64,000 bases of DNA from Lachnospiraceae bacterium. GTDB lineage: Bacteria; Bacillota; Clostridia; Lachnospirales; Lachnospiraceae. How positions within the stretch are numbered: the stretch's first letter is position 1; the number at the start of each line of letters is the position of its first letter. Position numbers and translations under genes: made by a program. The notes beneath the pieces were generated by a model. That model did no database searches, had not been told where the DNA came from, and saw only the letters and a list, made by a program, of their open reading frames with translations. The stretch is from NCBI GenBank assembly GCA_030825115.1, contig JAPJQL010000002.1, positions 171,289 to 235,288 on the forward strand, read 5' to 3'. Below are positions 8,435-15,879 of the stretch, piece after piece.

Positions 8435-9184
8435 ATGAAAGAACTGGAAGGACGCGCCGGGATCGTGACCGGCGGAAGCAGCGGAATCGGTCTTGCAATC
8501 GCCAATACCCTGGCACAGGCGGGAGCCACCGTATATATCATCAGCCGCACCGGAACTACCAAAGAAGGGTACGAAGAAAGCGCCGCTGGAACGGTCAACA
8601 TCAAAGGCGACATCACCGATTTTGCCGCCATGGAAGCCATCTGTGCAGAACTGGCAGATTCCCACGGGGGACACCTTGACTTTCTGGTCAACAACGCCGG
8701 AGCAACCTACAAGTGCCCTGCCCAGGATTTCCCCGCCGGGGAATTCGACCGCATTCTAAATGTAAACGTGACCTGCGTATTCCGCATGAGTCAGATTTGT
8801 TACCCTTACCTGAAAAAAAGCCCTCACAAAGGGCGAATCGTCAATATTTCAAGCATGAGCGCCCACCTCGGCTTCTCTCAGGTTGTTCCTTACTGCACCA
8901 GCAAGGCGGCCGTGTGCGGCATGACCCGCGGACTTGCCGTGGAATGGGCTTCGGATAATATCTGTGTCAACAGCATTGCTCCGGGCTGGTTTGCCAGCAA
9001 GATGCTGAACGATATCATGGATGACGAGCGGGGAGCAAAAATCCTCGGGCGCATGCCGATGCATGCCTTAGGAGACACAAAAGACCTTGGCGCTCTGGCA
9101 AAACTCCTGATTGGTCCAAATGGAAGCTATATCACCGGCCAGGATTACGCACTGGACGGAGGCGCACTGGCCTATGGTTATTAG
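8435..9184 (+). CDS. SDR-family oxidoreductase
   Basis: A 249-residue classical short-chain dehydrogenase. TGGSSGIG at residues 12-19 binds NAD(P), NNAG lies near residue 87 and the catalytic Y-C-T-S-K near residue 153, with a C-terminal L-D-G-G-A typical of the family. AAGGAGGAG lies seven bases before the ATG, 12 bases after the dehydratase stop, so the two are co-transcribed. It probably oxidises or reduces the sugar acid before or after dehydration; KduD-like or gluconate dehydrogenase-like functions are possible. It overlaps the next gene by 11 bases. Confidence 0.85.
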   Translation: MKELEGRAGIVTGGSSGIGLAIANTLAQAGATVYIISRTGTTKEGYEESAAGTVNIKGDITDFAAMEAICAELADSHGGHLDFLVNNAGATYKCPAQDFPAGEFDRILNVNVTCVFRMSQICYPYLKKSPHKGRIVNISSMSAHLGFSQVVPYCTSKAAVCGMTRGLAVEWASDNICVNSIAPGWFASKMLNDIMDDERGAKILGRMPMHALGDTKDLGALAKLLIGPNGSYITGQDYALDGGALAYGY

Positions 9185-9770
9185 ATTCAGACGCATCATC
9201 TTTTATTCCGCTCTCCTGCTTTTTTGTATGTTCTGCGCAGCCCCGGCATTTGGCAGCGAAACCGCCGGCAGCAATGCAAATCAAGCCGGTACCCTGATTC
9301 TTGATGCACAGGAGCTGTGGAAGCTGCAAAACAGCGGCAGCCAGAATATCAGACTGGCCGGTCAACAGATCTGTGCAGATTCTCCCGATGCCGTCTGTAT
9401 CGTTCCGGTCACTGCGCCTTATTTTGACAGCGCCGTCCTTTGCTGGACCGGCAGCGGCTCACCAGTCGTCTCCCTGCGCGTATACGATGCAGAGACCGGC
9501 TTGTGGGGCGACTGGCAGCCGATTCCGGAAAGCGGGCAGCGGTATCTGCACAGCATGGGCGGGATCTTCAGTTTCCAGCCATTCCATGCGCGCCCTGAAC
9601 ATCTTGATCTGGAACTCTGCATCGGACTGGATACAGACAGCACGCTGCAGTTACTTTCTGTCAGCTTTTACAGCGAAGAGAGCAATATCAAATCTTCCGT
9701 TGTCATGATCTTTGTCATGATCCTTGCCGGAAGTGCCATGTACCTGCGCCGCAGACGTATGGCAGCATAA
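9174..9770 (+). CDS. Exported, C-terminally anchored protein of unknown function
   Basis: A 198-residue protein I cannot assign to a family. It begins with a signal peptide (basic R-F-R-R, a hydrophobic core and likely cleavage after A-P-A-F-G near residue 28) and ends with a membrane helix near residues 172-190 followed by R-R-R-R, a stop-transfer arrangement. The exterior middle portion is rich in aromatic and Gly residues, with S-L-R-V-Y-D-A-E-T-G and W-G-D-W-Q-P, suggesting a beta-sandwich or lectin-like domain. Its ATG lies inside the end of the SDR gene, so expression depends on translational coupling. A role in sugar-acid binding at the cell surface is only a guess. Confidence 0.6.
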   Translation: MVIRFRRIIFYSALLLFCMFCAAPAFGSETAGSNANQAGTLILDAQELWKLQNSGSQNIRLAGQQICADSPDAVCIVPVTAPYFDSAVLCWTGSGSPVVSLRVYDAETGLWGDWQPIPESGQRYLHSMGGIFSFQPFHARPEHLDLELCIGLDTDSTLQLLSVSFYSEESNIKSSVVMIFVMILAGSAMYLRRRRMAA

Positions 9771-9792
9771 AAACTGCAGCTAAATTGCAAAA

Positions 9793-9835
9793 GGGCCGGA
9801 GATGCCATCACTTTCGTCATCTCCGGTCCTTTTTT
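9793..9835 (+). terminator. Rho-independent terminator, probably bidirectional
   Basis: A 12-bp stem (9793-9804 with 9818-9829, one G-T pair) with a 13-base loop is followed by six T. It lies between convergent genes; four A before the stem give a short T run for the opposite strand. Confidence 0.85.
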
Positions 9836-9848
9836 ACTGCCCTTTCTT

Positions 9849-10823
9849 TTACTGCTCCATCGGATATACCATCCCCCACTGCCTCCGCAGCTCATCCATC
9901 CACCTCATCATCCGAAGCGTCTCCTCATGAGGCATCTCCGGGCATTCCAGATCCCCATTCTCGATCGCGCGGACACAGGCTTCTACTTCATACTCATAAC
10001 CGCTGATCTGCTTCGGCGTCTCATAAGCCGCCACCAGATTCCGGTTTACGTCGTACACGCGGATTCCTTCGCAGTTGTTGATATTTTCCACCTCAACAAA
10101 CCCTTTGTCCCCATATATGACACCCCGGCGGTCGCTCAGCCCCATCGCACTGCTGTTCAACACCGCCATCCTTCCGTCCTCATAGACCAGCGTCATGCTG
10201 TTCTGCGCGTCTACGCCAAGCTCCGTCAAAACAGCCGTTCCCACAATGGACTTCACATCGGTGCCAAAAGCCATCGCCGCAAAATTAAGCGGATAGATAC
10301 CCACATCCAGAAGCGCCCCGCCCGCCAGCTCCGGCTTCATGATCCGCTCTTTTCCACTGATCAGATAACCCAGATTGGCAGTCAGCATATGCGGTCTTCC
10401 GATCACTCCGCTCTCAAGCACTTCATCCAGAGTCTTTCTCATGGGCATATATCTTGTCCAGATCGCCTCCGTAAGCAAAAGTCCTTTTGCCTTTGCCAGC
10501 TCCAGAACTTCCCTTGCCTGTCCTTCATTGATGGTAAAAGATTTTTCGCACAGCACATGTTTACCATGATTCAGGCACAATTTAATATGCTCGTAGTGGT
10601 GGGAATGGGGCGTTGCAATATAGACAAGCTGTACCTCTTCATCCTGCACCAGCTCCGCATAAGAGCCGTAGGCCTTGCAGAATCCATAGGTTTTTGCAAA
10701 CTCGTTTGCCCGGTCATAATCCCTTGCAGCAACTGCATGACAGGAGACCATATCCATCTCCCGAAGCGTTTTTGCCATGATCCCGGCAATCCGCCCTGCT
10801 CCGATGATTCCTACCTTAATCAT
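9849..10823 (-). CDS. Gfo/Idh/MocA-family NAD(P)-dependent oxidoreductase
   Basis: A 324-residue dehydrogenase with an N-terminal Rossmann fold (G-I-I-G-A-G-R-I-A-G at residues 5-14) and the usual A-T-P-H-S-H-H and H-V-L-C-E-K-S motifs near residues 70-95, where the Lys is catalytic. The closest named type I recognise is dihydrodiol dehydrogenase-like sugar oxidoreductases acting on sugars or sugar derivatives. AAAGGAG precedes the ATG. It is monocistronic, convergent with the sugar-acid operon and divergent from asnB. The substrate is not predictable from sequence. Confidence 0.85.
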   Translation of the reverse strand: MIKVGIIGAGRIAGIMAKTLREMDMVSCHAVAARDYDRANEFAKTYGFCKAYGSYAELVQDEEVQLVYIATPHSHHYEHIKLCLNHGKHVLCEKSFTINEGQAREVLELAKAKGLLLTEAIWTRYMPMRKTLDEVLESGVIGRPHMLTANLGYLISGKERIMKPELAGGALLDVGIYPLNFAAMAFGTDVKSIVGTAVLTELGVDAQNSMTLVYEDGRMAVLNSSAMGLSDRRGVIYGDKGFVEVENINNCEGIRVYDVNRNLVAAYETPKQISGYEYEVEACVRAIENGDLECPEMPHEETLRMMRWMDELRRQWGMVYPMEQ

Positions 10824-11012
10824 ATTCTTATCTCCTTTATCAGCTCATATTTCTTTCATTCTACTACACTGCAAAATCATCTGTAAACCGTTTTTTCACT
10901 GTTTCGCCCGAAACCGGAACCCTGGTTTTCCCTCCGCATATATTTAACTATATCAGCAGGCACGCCTCAAAGCATGTCCCGCGCCGCCACAGCAGAAAGG
11001 AAACAAATCAAT

Positions 11013-12866
11013 ATGTGTGGAATTGGTGGATTTTACAGCCACAGAAAAAACTATACCGATTACAGGGAGCATTATTCCGATGTACTGACGCAGATGCATC
11101 AGATACAGTCCCGCCGCGGTCCGGATGGTCATGGGATCTGGCTGTCTCCCCATGCAGGACTCTCCCATGCCCGTCTTTCTATTATCGATTTAACGACCGG
11201 CGGACAGCCGATGACCCGTACCGCCGGCGAAGCCACCTGGGCTATCGTTCACAACGGAGAACTGTACAACACAAAAGAACTCCGGGAAGAGCTGACAACC
11301 CGGGGCTGGACCTTCCATACCACAAGCGATACGGAAGTTATCCTGCTGAGTTACCTGGAATACGGTCCTGATTTTATAAAAAAACTAAACGGCATCTTCG
11401 CCACTGCCATCTACGATCCAAAAAAAGAACAGATTTTTCTCTACCGGGACCGCAGCGGCATCAAGCCGCTCTTCTACACGCTCCAAAATGAGGAACTGGT
11501 CTTCGCCTCAGAACTGAAAGGGCTTTTTACTGTCCCCGGAATCCATCCCCGCCTGGACAGACAAGGGCTGAACGAAATATTCAGCATCGGTCCTGCCCGC
11601 ACCGCCGGATGCGGTGTTTTTCAAGATATCCACGAGGTGCTGCCCGGGCATTATCTCACATATGGACAGGACGGTCTGAAACAGACCTGCTATTGGAAGC
11701 TGGAAAGCCATCCTCACGAGGATGACTATGGAACAACCGTGGAAAAGACAACACATCTGGTTTGGGATTCTATCCGCCGGCAGATGGTCTCCGACGTTCC
11801 GATCTGTACCTTCCTGTCCGGCGGCGTGGATTCCAGCCTGGTATCGGCAGTGTGCGCGGCAGAACTGCGTAAAAAAGGAGAACAGCTCAACACCTTTTCC
11901 TTTGATTTCACAGGCAATGACCACAATTTCAAAGCCTCATCCTTCCAACCATCCCAGGACCGCCCCTATGTAGATAAAATGGTAAAATACCTTGGCTCCA
12001 ACCACCGGTATCTGGAATGCAGTACCTGCGACCAGATTGGTCTGCTGAAAAATTCCGTTGACGCCCATGACCTGCCTCCCATGGCGGACGTAGATTCCTC
12101 CCTCCTGTACTTCTGCTCTCAGGTAACGGAATATAACAAAGTCGCTTTAACCGGCGAATGTGCTGATGAAATCTTCGGCGGATACCCGTGGTTCCATAAC
12201 AAAGAATGCTTTGACGCACATACCTTCCCCTGGACGATGAATCTAAATGCCCGCAAGGTGCTGCTAAACGATGATTTTCTTGATTATCTGAAAATGGATG
12301 AATACGTGGCATTCCGGTATGAGGCCTCGATCGCCAAAACACCGCGCCTGAAAGAAGACAGCCCCAAAGAAGCCAGAAGGCGTGAGATTGCTTATCTGAA
12401 CCAGCAATGGTTTATGCAAACTTTATTAAACCGCATGGACCGGACCAGTATGTACTCCGGCCTCGAAGCCCGCGTCCCGTTTGCGGACCACCGGATCATC
12501 GAGTATGTATGGAATATCCCCTGGGATATGAAGACAAAAGACGGCGTCGTAAAAGGGCTGTTGCGGGAGTGCGGAAAAGACCTGCTTCCCGGCGAAATCC
12601 TCTTCCGGCGCAAATCCCCTTATCCCAAGACATACGACGCCGGATATGAAGCCCTGCTCGCAGCCAGGGTAAGGGACCTGCTCGACGACCCGGAAAGCCC
12701 GGTTCTGCCATTTCTGGACAGAAAGAAAACAGAACAGTTCCTCACCGCTCCCTCTGATTACGGAAAGCCCTGGTACGGACAGTTGATGGCGGCTCCGCAG
12801 ATGATGGCTTACATCTGGCAGGTGGATTATTGGATGAGAAAATATCAGATTACCATCCACACCTAA
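11013..12866 (+). CDS. asnB: Asparagine synthase (glutamine-hydrolysing)
   Basis: Converts aspartate, glutamine and ATP to asparagine in the cytoplasm. The mature protein starts at Cys2 (M-C-G-I-G-G-F), the glutaminase nucleophile, which fixes the start at 11013; a frame extended to 10974 would bury it. The N-terminal GATase II domain includes R-R-G-P-D-G-H-G and H-N-G-E-L-Y-N, and the synthetase domain has the pyrophosphate loop F-L-S-G-G-V-D-S-S near residue 267. At 617 residues it is the common clostridial AsnB length. A Shine-Dalgarno-like AGAAAGG lies about twelve bases upstream. It stands alone between divergent and convergent genes. Confidence 0.93.
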   Translation: MCGIGGFYSHRKNYTDYREHYSDVLTQMHQIQSRRGPDGHGIWLSPHAGLSHARLSIIDLTTGGQPMTRTAGEATWAIVHNGELYNTKELREELTTRGWTFHTTSDTEVILLSYLEYGPDFIKKLNGIFATAIYDPKKEQIFLYRDRSGIKPLFYTLQNEELVFASELKGLFTVPGIHPRLDRQGLNEIFSIGPARTAGCGVFQDIHEVLPGHYLTYGQDGLKQTCYWKLESHPHEDDYGTTVEKTTHLVWDSIRRQMVSDVPICTFLSGGVDSSLVSAVCAAELRKKGEQLNTFSFDFTGNDHNFKASSFQPSQDRPYVDKMVKYLGSNHRYLECSTCDQIGLLKNSVDAHDLPPMADVDSSLLYFCSQVTEYNKVALTGECADEIFGGYPWFHNKECFDAHTFPWTMNLNARKVLLNDDFLDYLKMDEYVAFRYEASIAKTPRLKEDSPKEARRREIAYLNQQWFMQTLLNRMDRTSMYSGLEARVPFADHRIIEYVWNIPWDMKTKDGVVKGLLRECGKDLLPGEILFRRKSPYPKTYDAGYEALLAARVRDLLDDPESPVLPFLDRKKTEQFLTAPSDYGKPWYGQLMAAPQMMAYIWQVDYWMRKYQITIHT

Positions 12867-12881
12867 AACAGGGCAGTTATA

Positions 12882-12915
12882 ACAGGCTGGTTCTCCATCC
12901 CGGATGCCAGCCTGT
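12882..12915 (+). terminator. Inverted repeat after asnB, possible terminator
   Basis: A nine-base perfect stem (12882-12890 with 12907-12915) with a 16-base loop, between the convergent ends of asnB and the Rpn gene. No T run follows, so terminator function is uncertain. Confidence 0.35.
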
Positions 12916-12940
12916 CCAGATCCTTCTCCCTAATACTGCA

Positions 12941-13891
12941 TCAGATTCCATATTCCTCAAACAGCTTCTTTTGATACTCCTTATCCTGTGCCGACCGGAT
13001 AATGTCTTCCATTCTGGACTGCTCGGTCAGCCGCCTGATCAGCTGGTTCACCCGCGCTTCACCGGCTTCTATACCAGCTTTTTTTCCAATCTCCATTCCG
13101 GCCTTCTCCCCAGCCTCCATACCAGCCTCCATTCCAGCTTTCTTCCCGGCCTCGTATCCTGCTCTCCGGCTCTCCTCTTCCAGCATCCTGCGGTATTCTT
13201 CTTCGTCAAACTCTCTCAGAATTGAGTTCATAACATCCCCTCCATACTGTGTAAGTATATCCGACAGGATTCCATGACTGATGCAAAACTTCACCGCATA
13301 ACGCATTGCGTCTTCAATATCCATCCCTTCCGCCAACTGTTCCCGGATTACGGCAATAAATCTGGAGTAGTCCTGGAGCTTCTTGCACTTCTCCATCAGC
13401 TCCCGATTTTTTCCCCAGTTAATATTCAGGACAGTGGCAACACATTCAAGCGCCGATGCCTGTCCTGATTTTCGGGAAAAGCACTCCGAAAGCCGCAGTT
13501 CCTGCCGTTCCTCCCTCTCAGATATTCCATTATAAAACACCAGAAACTGAGGCAGCGGAAGCTCAATACGGCTGTTGGAATACAGATTCCGCCCTTCCTT
13601 CTCCAGATAATTACGATAAAGTTCCGAAAAATAGAACAGACCACGCAACGGCAGGTTCGGGGACCATGTGCTCTGATGCTCATAGAGATTCAATATGTCA
13701 CCAATCAAAAAGGAAATGTCATTCTTTACACCCATATAGATGACGTCCTCCAGGGTATGAATCTCCAACGTGTCCGGATTTTCATAATCCGTCCCGTTAA
13801 TGGCGTTATAAAGTTCCAATAAGCTCTCCTTGTCACGAAACACAATGCGGAAAACCCTGTCTTTATACTCTCTATTCAATTGTTTTTTCAT
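12941..13891 (-). CDS. Rpn-family PD-(D/E)XK nuclease/transposase-like protein
   Basis: A 316-residue member of the Rpn (recombination-promoting nuclease) family, often annotated as a putative transposase. The N-terminal half starts K-D-R-V-F-R-I-V-F and contains the D-I-S-F-L-I-G-D and L-Y-E-H-Q-S-T nuclease-like segments. Residues about 245-285 form a low-complexity tract of A-G-x-x-A-G-M-E repeats, predicted helical, a common feature of this family. The ATG at 13891 is eight bases after GGAGG; the longer frame begins inside that ribosome site. Rpn proteins stimulate recombination in E. coli; a mobile-element or phage-defence role in this species is not established. Confidence 0.8.
   Translation of the reverse strand: MKKQLNREYKDRVFRIVFRDKESLLELYNAINGTDYENPDTLEIHTLEDVIYMGVKNDISFLIGDILNLYEHQSTWSPNLPLRGLFYFSELYRNYLEKEGRNLYSNSRIELPLPQFLVFYNGISEREERQELRLSECFSRKSGQASALECVATVLNINWGKNRELMEKCKKLQDYSRFIAVIREQLAEGMDIEDAMRYAVKFCISHGILSDILTQYGGDVMNSILREFDEEEYRRMLEEESRRAGYEAGKKAGMEAGMEAGEKAGMEIGKKAGIEAGEARVNQLIRRLTEQSRMEDIIRSAQDKEYQKKLFEEYGI
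13065..13165 (-). repeat. Imperfect short tandem repeat encoding Ala-Gly-rich helix
   Basis: Within the Rpn gene, units of about 12 and 24 bases encode repeated A-G-M-E-A-G and A-G-K-K-A-G blocks. It is an in-frame coding repeat of the kind that changes length by slippage. The repeat is not separated by unique spacers, so it is not a CRISPR array. Confidence 0.55.
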
Positions 13892-14129
13892 GTTTCCTAC
13901 CTCCATTATAAAATGATTTCAACTTAAATACAAGGAAGGTCAGAAATTTTTCATAGGCAACACCTCATCTCTGCGATACCTTTTTAAATGGGTTTGTTCG
14001 GACGAATATCTTTCCGATACACGATCTGCTAATCCACAGAGGAATCTGTGGGACATGCCCGATACAGGTTGCCCCGCACCGGATGACACAATACTTCTAA
14101 GCGATATAAAACCTTCGCCTAATGTCGAT

Positions 14130-14158
14130 ATTATACTATATACAAAAGCAGGATTCAA
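14130..14158 (-). promoter_or_regulatory. Putative sigma-A promoter with long leader to the Rpn gene
   Basis: On the minus strand TTGAAT (14158-14153) and a perfect TATAAT (14135-14130) are separated by exactly 17 bases. The predicted RNA has a leader of about 230 nt before the Rpn start at 13891. The leader contains a hairpin with a seven-base stem and GGAA loop at 14034-14051 and an ORF remnant ending in M-K-N-F at 13940. The rest of the interval 13892-14243 shows no gene I can support. Confidence 0.55.
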
Positions 14159-14193
14159 GTTCTTTTTTCAGACAGCCCCCTGTATCCTGTCCC

Positions 14194-14229
14194 GCAAAAA
14201 CAGGCGGCAGTGCCATTCAGCCTGCCGCC
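14194..14229 (-). terminator. Terminator after slipin gene
   Basis: Read on the minus strand, an eight-base GC-rich stem (14229-14222 with 14210-14203) is followed by TGTTTTT. It lies 15 bases after the slipin stop and would end the rtcB-slipin transcript. Confidence 0.7.
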
Positions 14230-14243
14230 CTCACTGTTTATCC

Positions 14244-15341
14244 TCATCCTCCCAGCAGCACCTTCAACTGCTCCAGCAGCGCCCCTCCGCCTGCCACATT
14301 GATATTCCCCACCTGTGTGCAGATTCTCTCGAGGCACTCCAGCTCTTTCAGCTTATACAGCGTCTTATTCTCATCCATCAGCTTCGCCGTATTCAGAAGC
14401 GACCGCGTAGACGCAACCTCCTCCCGTCTTGTAATCACATTGGCCTGCGCTTTCCTCTCCGCAACCAAAACCGTATTCATGATGTCACGGATTTCTCCCG
14501 GCAGGATGATATCCTTAATCCCCGTATTCAAAAACTCAATGCAGTATCTATCCTGCACGGCCGTCAGCCGTTCAAAGATAAAGCCGCTGATTTCCTCCTT
14601 CTGCTCCAGCAGTTCATCCAGCCTGCATCTGCCGATATACTCCCGGATGATAAGCTGTACACAGGAATACACCTGGCTCTCCAGATTTTTGATGGTTTCC
14701 ATCATCCGTTTCGGCTCGGTGATCCGGTATGTACACATCAGGTTTACCCGGATGCCGATCCGGTCAGCCGTCAGGATCTCCTGCCCATTGATTTCCAGCT
14801 CCTTCGCCTTCAAATCCACCACCCGACACAGTACATCTTTCGAGTACAGCCAGTAGTAGTAAGTTCCCGTCGCCAGCTCCCTCACCACCTCATTGTCATA
14901 GAATAAAATCCCCACCTCACCCGGTTGGATCTCAATCTTCTTATAATATTTCATCGGGATGTGAGCCAGATACGCCTTGCACACAGAAGCATCCATCTCC
15001 GGCCGGCGCATATCTAAAAGCTCATATTCATACCGGTTCCAGGTATTCCAGAACAGATACTCCGGCTCTGTCAGCACCTTCTGCACCACGCCTTTATAAC
15101 GCAGGATGCCAATGAATCCCTCCGGAACCCGCACGTGCATAACACGCTCCTTAAGCACCTCGTCCTGAAGCAGCACTTCCACCGGAACCTTGTCAAATCC
15201 GACCAGCCCCGTCATTTCCTCAACCACCATCTCATAGCCCATAACACCCGGATAACGGTATTTCCCGTTATAACATGTTTTCACAAAACATCCGTCCTTC
15301 ATCAAAAAACCACACTGGTTCTGGTTCAATCGATATCTCAT
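14244..15341 (-). CDS. Slipin/SPFH (band 7) domain protein associated with RtcB
   Basis: A 365-residue protein with an SPFH/band-7 core at about residues 140-310, recognisable from I-Q-P-G-E-V-G-I-L-F, V-V-D-L-K, the E-I-N-G-Q-E-I-L-T-A-D segment and the helical E-R-K-A-Q-A stretch near 295. It has an unusual N-terminal 130 residues and no clear N-terminal membrane anchor, so it may be a cytosolic or peripheral scaffold. Slipins are known to occur beside RtcB RNA ligase genes in bacteria, though their role is not known. GAGGTGAG precedes the ATG. It is downstream of rtcB, separated by 538 bp of structured RNA-coding DNA. Confidence 0.8.
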   Translation of the reverse strand: MRYRLNQNQCGFLMKDGCFVKTCYNGKYRYPGVMGYEMVVEEMTGLVGFDKVPVEVLLQDEVLKERVMHVRVPEGFIGILRYKGVVQKVLTEPEYLFWNTWNRYEYELLDMRRPEMDASVCKAYLAHIPMKYYKKIEIQPGEVGILFYDNEVVRELATGTYYYWLYSKDVLCRVVDLKAKELEINGQEILTADRIGIRVNLMCTYRITEPKRMMETIKNLESQVYSCVQLIIREYIGRCRLDELLEQKEEISGFIFERLTAVQDRYCIEFLNTGIKDIILPGEIRDIMNTVLVAERKAQANVITRREEVASTRSLLNTAKLMDENKTLYKLKELECLERICTQVGNINVAGGGALLEQLKVLLGG

Positions 15342-15419
15342 TTTCTCACCTCATATATAAACTTATCTTAATTTCAGTGATGTAATCACGGAACGCATCA
15401 CAGAAAATCCGCGGACCGT

Positions 15420-15588
15420 CCAGTATCCGGTTTCGGCAAATACCCGGCTTTCCGACATCTGCAGCCTCTGACCAGGGCTGGTTTTGCCGGAACATGGGGC
15501 ATCTTCCTCCCCGGACAGCACGAACGATACTGGCATCAATCTGCTGCCGGCTCCTGTGAGCCCCGATTGGCTGTGCCTGACGGCAGCA
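15420..15588 (-). ncRNA. Structured RNA segment between tRNA-like element and slipin
   Basis: On the minus strand several perfect complementarities indicate a folded RNA. An eight-base stem pairs 15588-15581 with 15549-15542 and encloses a GGCTC/GAGCC hairpin. Another eight-base stem pairs 15533-15526 with 15427-15420, and inside it a seven-base stem pairs 15489-15483 with 15440-15434. No protein frame here looks real: the one ORF (15346-15606) has no family resemblance or ribosome site. It may be the 3' part of the same transcript as the permuted tRNA-like element, the leader of slipin, or both. It resembles no class I can name. Confidence 0.5.
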
Positions 15589-15645
15589 CCCTTTCGAGAC
15601 TCCCATTGCCCGCTGATGCGTTCCTCTCTTACATCGTTTCAGAGT

Positions 15646-15751
15646 GACACTTAACGGGTGTCCAAATACTTACTCTACCCACTGAGTTACGGTTCTTAAA
15701 CCGGCGGGAGTCGAACCCGCGACAAAGTATGCGCCCTGTAAAGCGGGGCAC
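15646..15751 (-). ncRNA. Circularly permuted tRNA-like RNA with flanking hairpins (rtcB-slipin intergenic)
   Basis: On the minus strand, 65 bases (15730-15666) hold all tRNA helices in permuted order: ATACT (anticodon stem 3' strand), five-base variable loop TTGTC, T-arm with stem GCGGG/CCCGC and loop TTCGACT, acceptor strands CGGTT and AACCG joined by loop TAAG, TA at positions 8-9, D-arm ACTC/GAGT with loop AGTGGGTA, A26, then AGTAT (anticodon stem 5' strand). AGTAT and ATACT pair perfectly. Bases for the tertiary pairs 8-14, 15-48, 18-55, 19-56 and 54-58 are all conserved. There is no discriminator or CCA and no ordinary anticodon loop; the ends open there instead, flanked by hairpins 15751-15731 and 15662-15646. 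It lies 128 bases after the rtcB stop. The structure is clear; the function is inferred from the neighbours. Confidence 0.75.
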
Positions 15752-15879
15752 GCTGTGGTGGCAGACACATGGCGGCGAAGCCATGCCTGCATTTATCATA
15801 ACTCCTGCGGCATACCAGACTGCACGGCAGCCGGCACCACCCAGCACTTGAGGCTGCGGTACGGCAGGGAATTATCCTT

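Noticed and set aside
13065..13165. Possible CRISPR-like repeat cluster
   Set aside because: Repeats are contiguous, imperfect and in frame within the Rpn gene; there are no spacers and no cas genes.
15646..15751. Two-piece or ordinary tmRNA, or a normal tRNA gene
   Set aside because: The D-arm is complete and canonical, whereas tmRNA lacks a D-stem; no tag peptide or CCA end is seen. A normal tRNA is excluded because the T-arm precedes the D-arm.
15629..15847. ORFs of 72 and 86 codons on the minus strand between rtcB and slipin
   Set aside because: They run through the tRNA-like T-arm and the paired stems, have no ribosome site and odd Cys/Trp/Arg-rich composition. RNA structure explains the region better.
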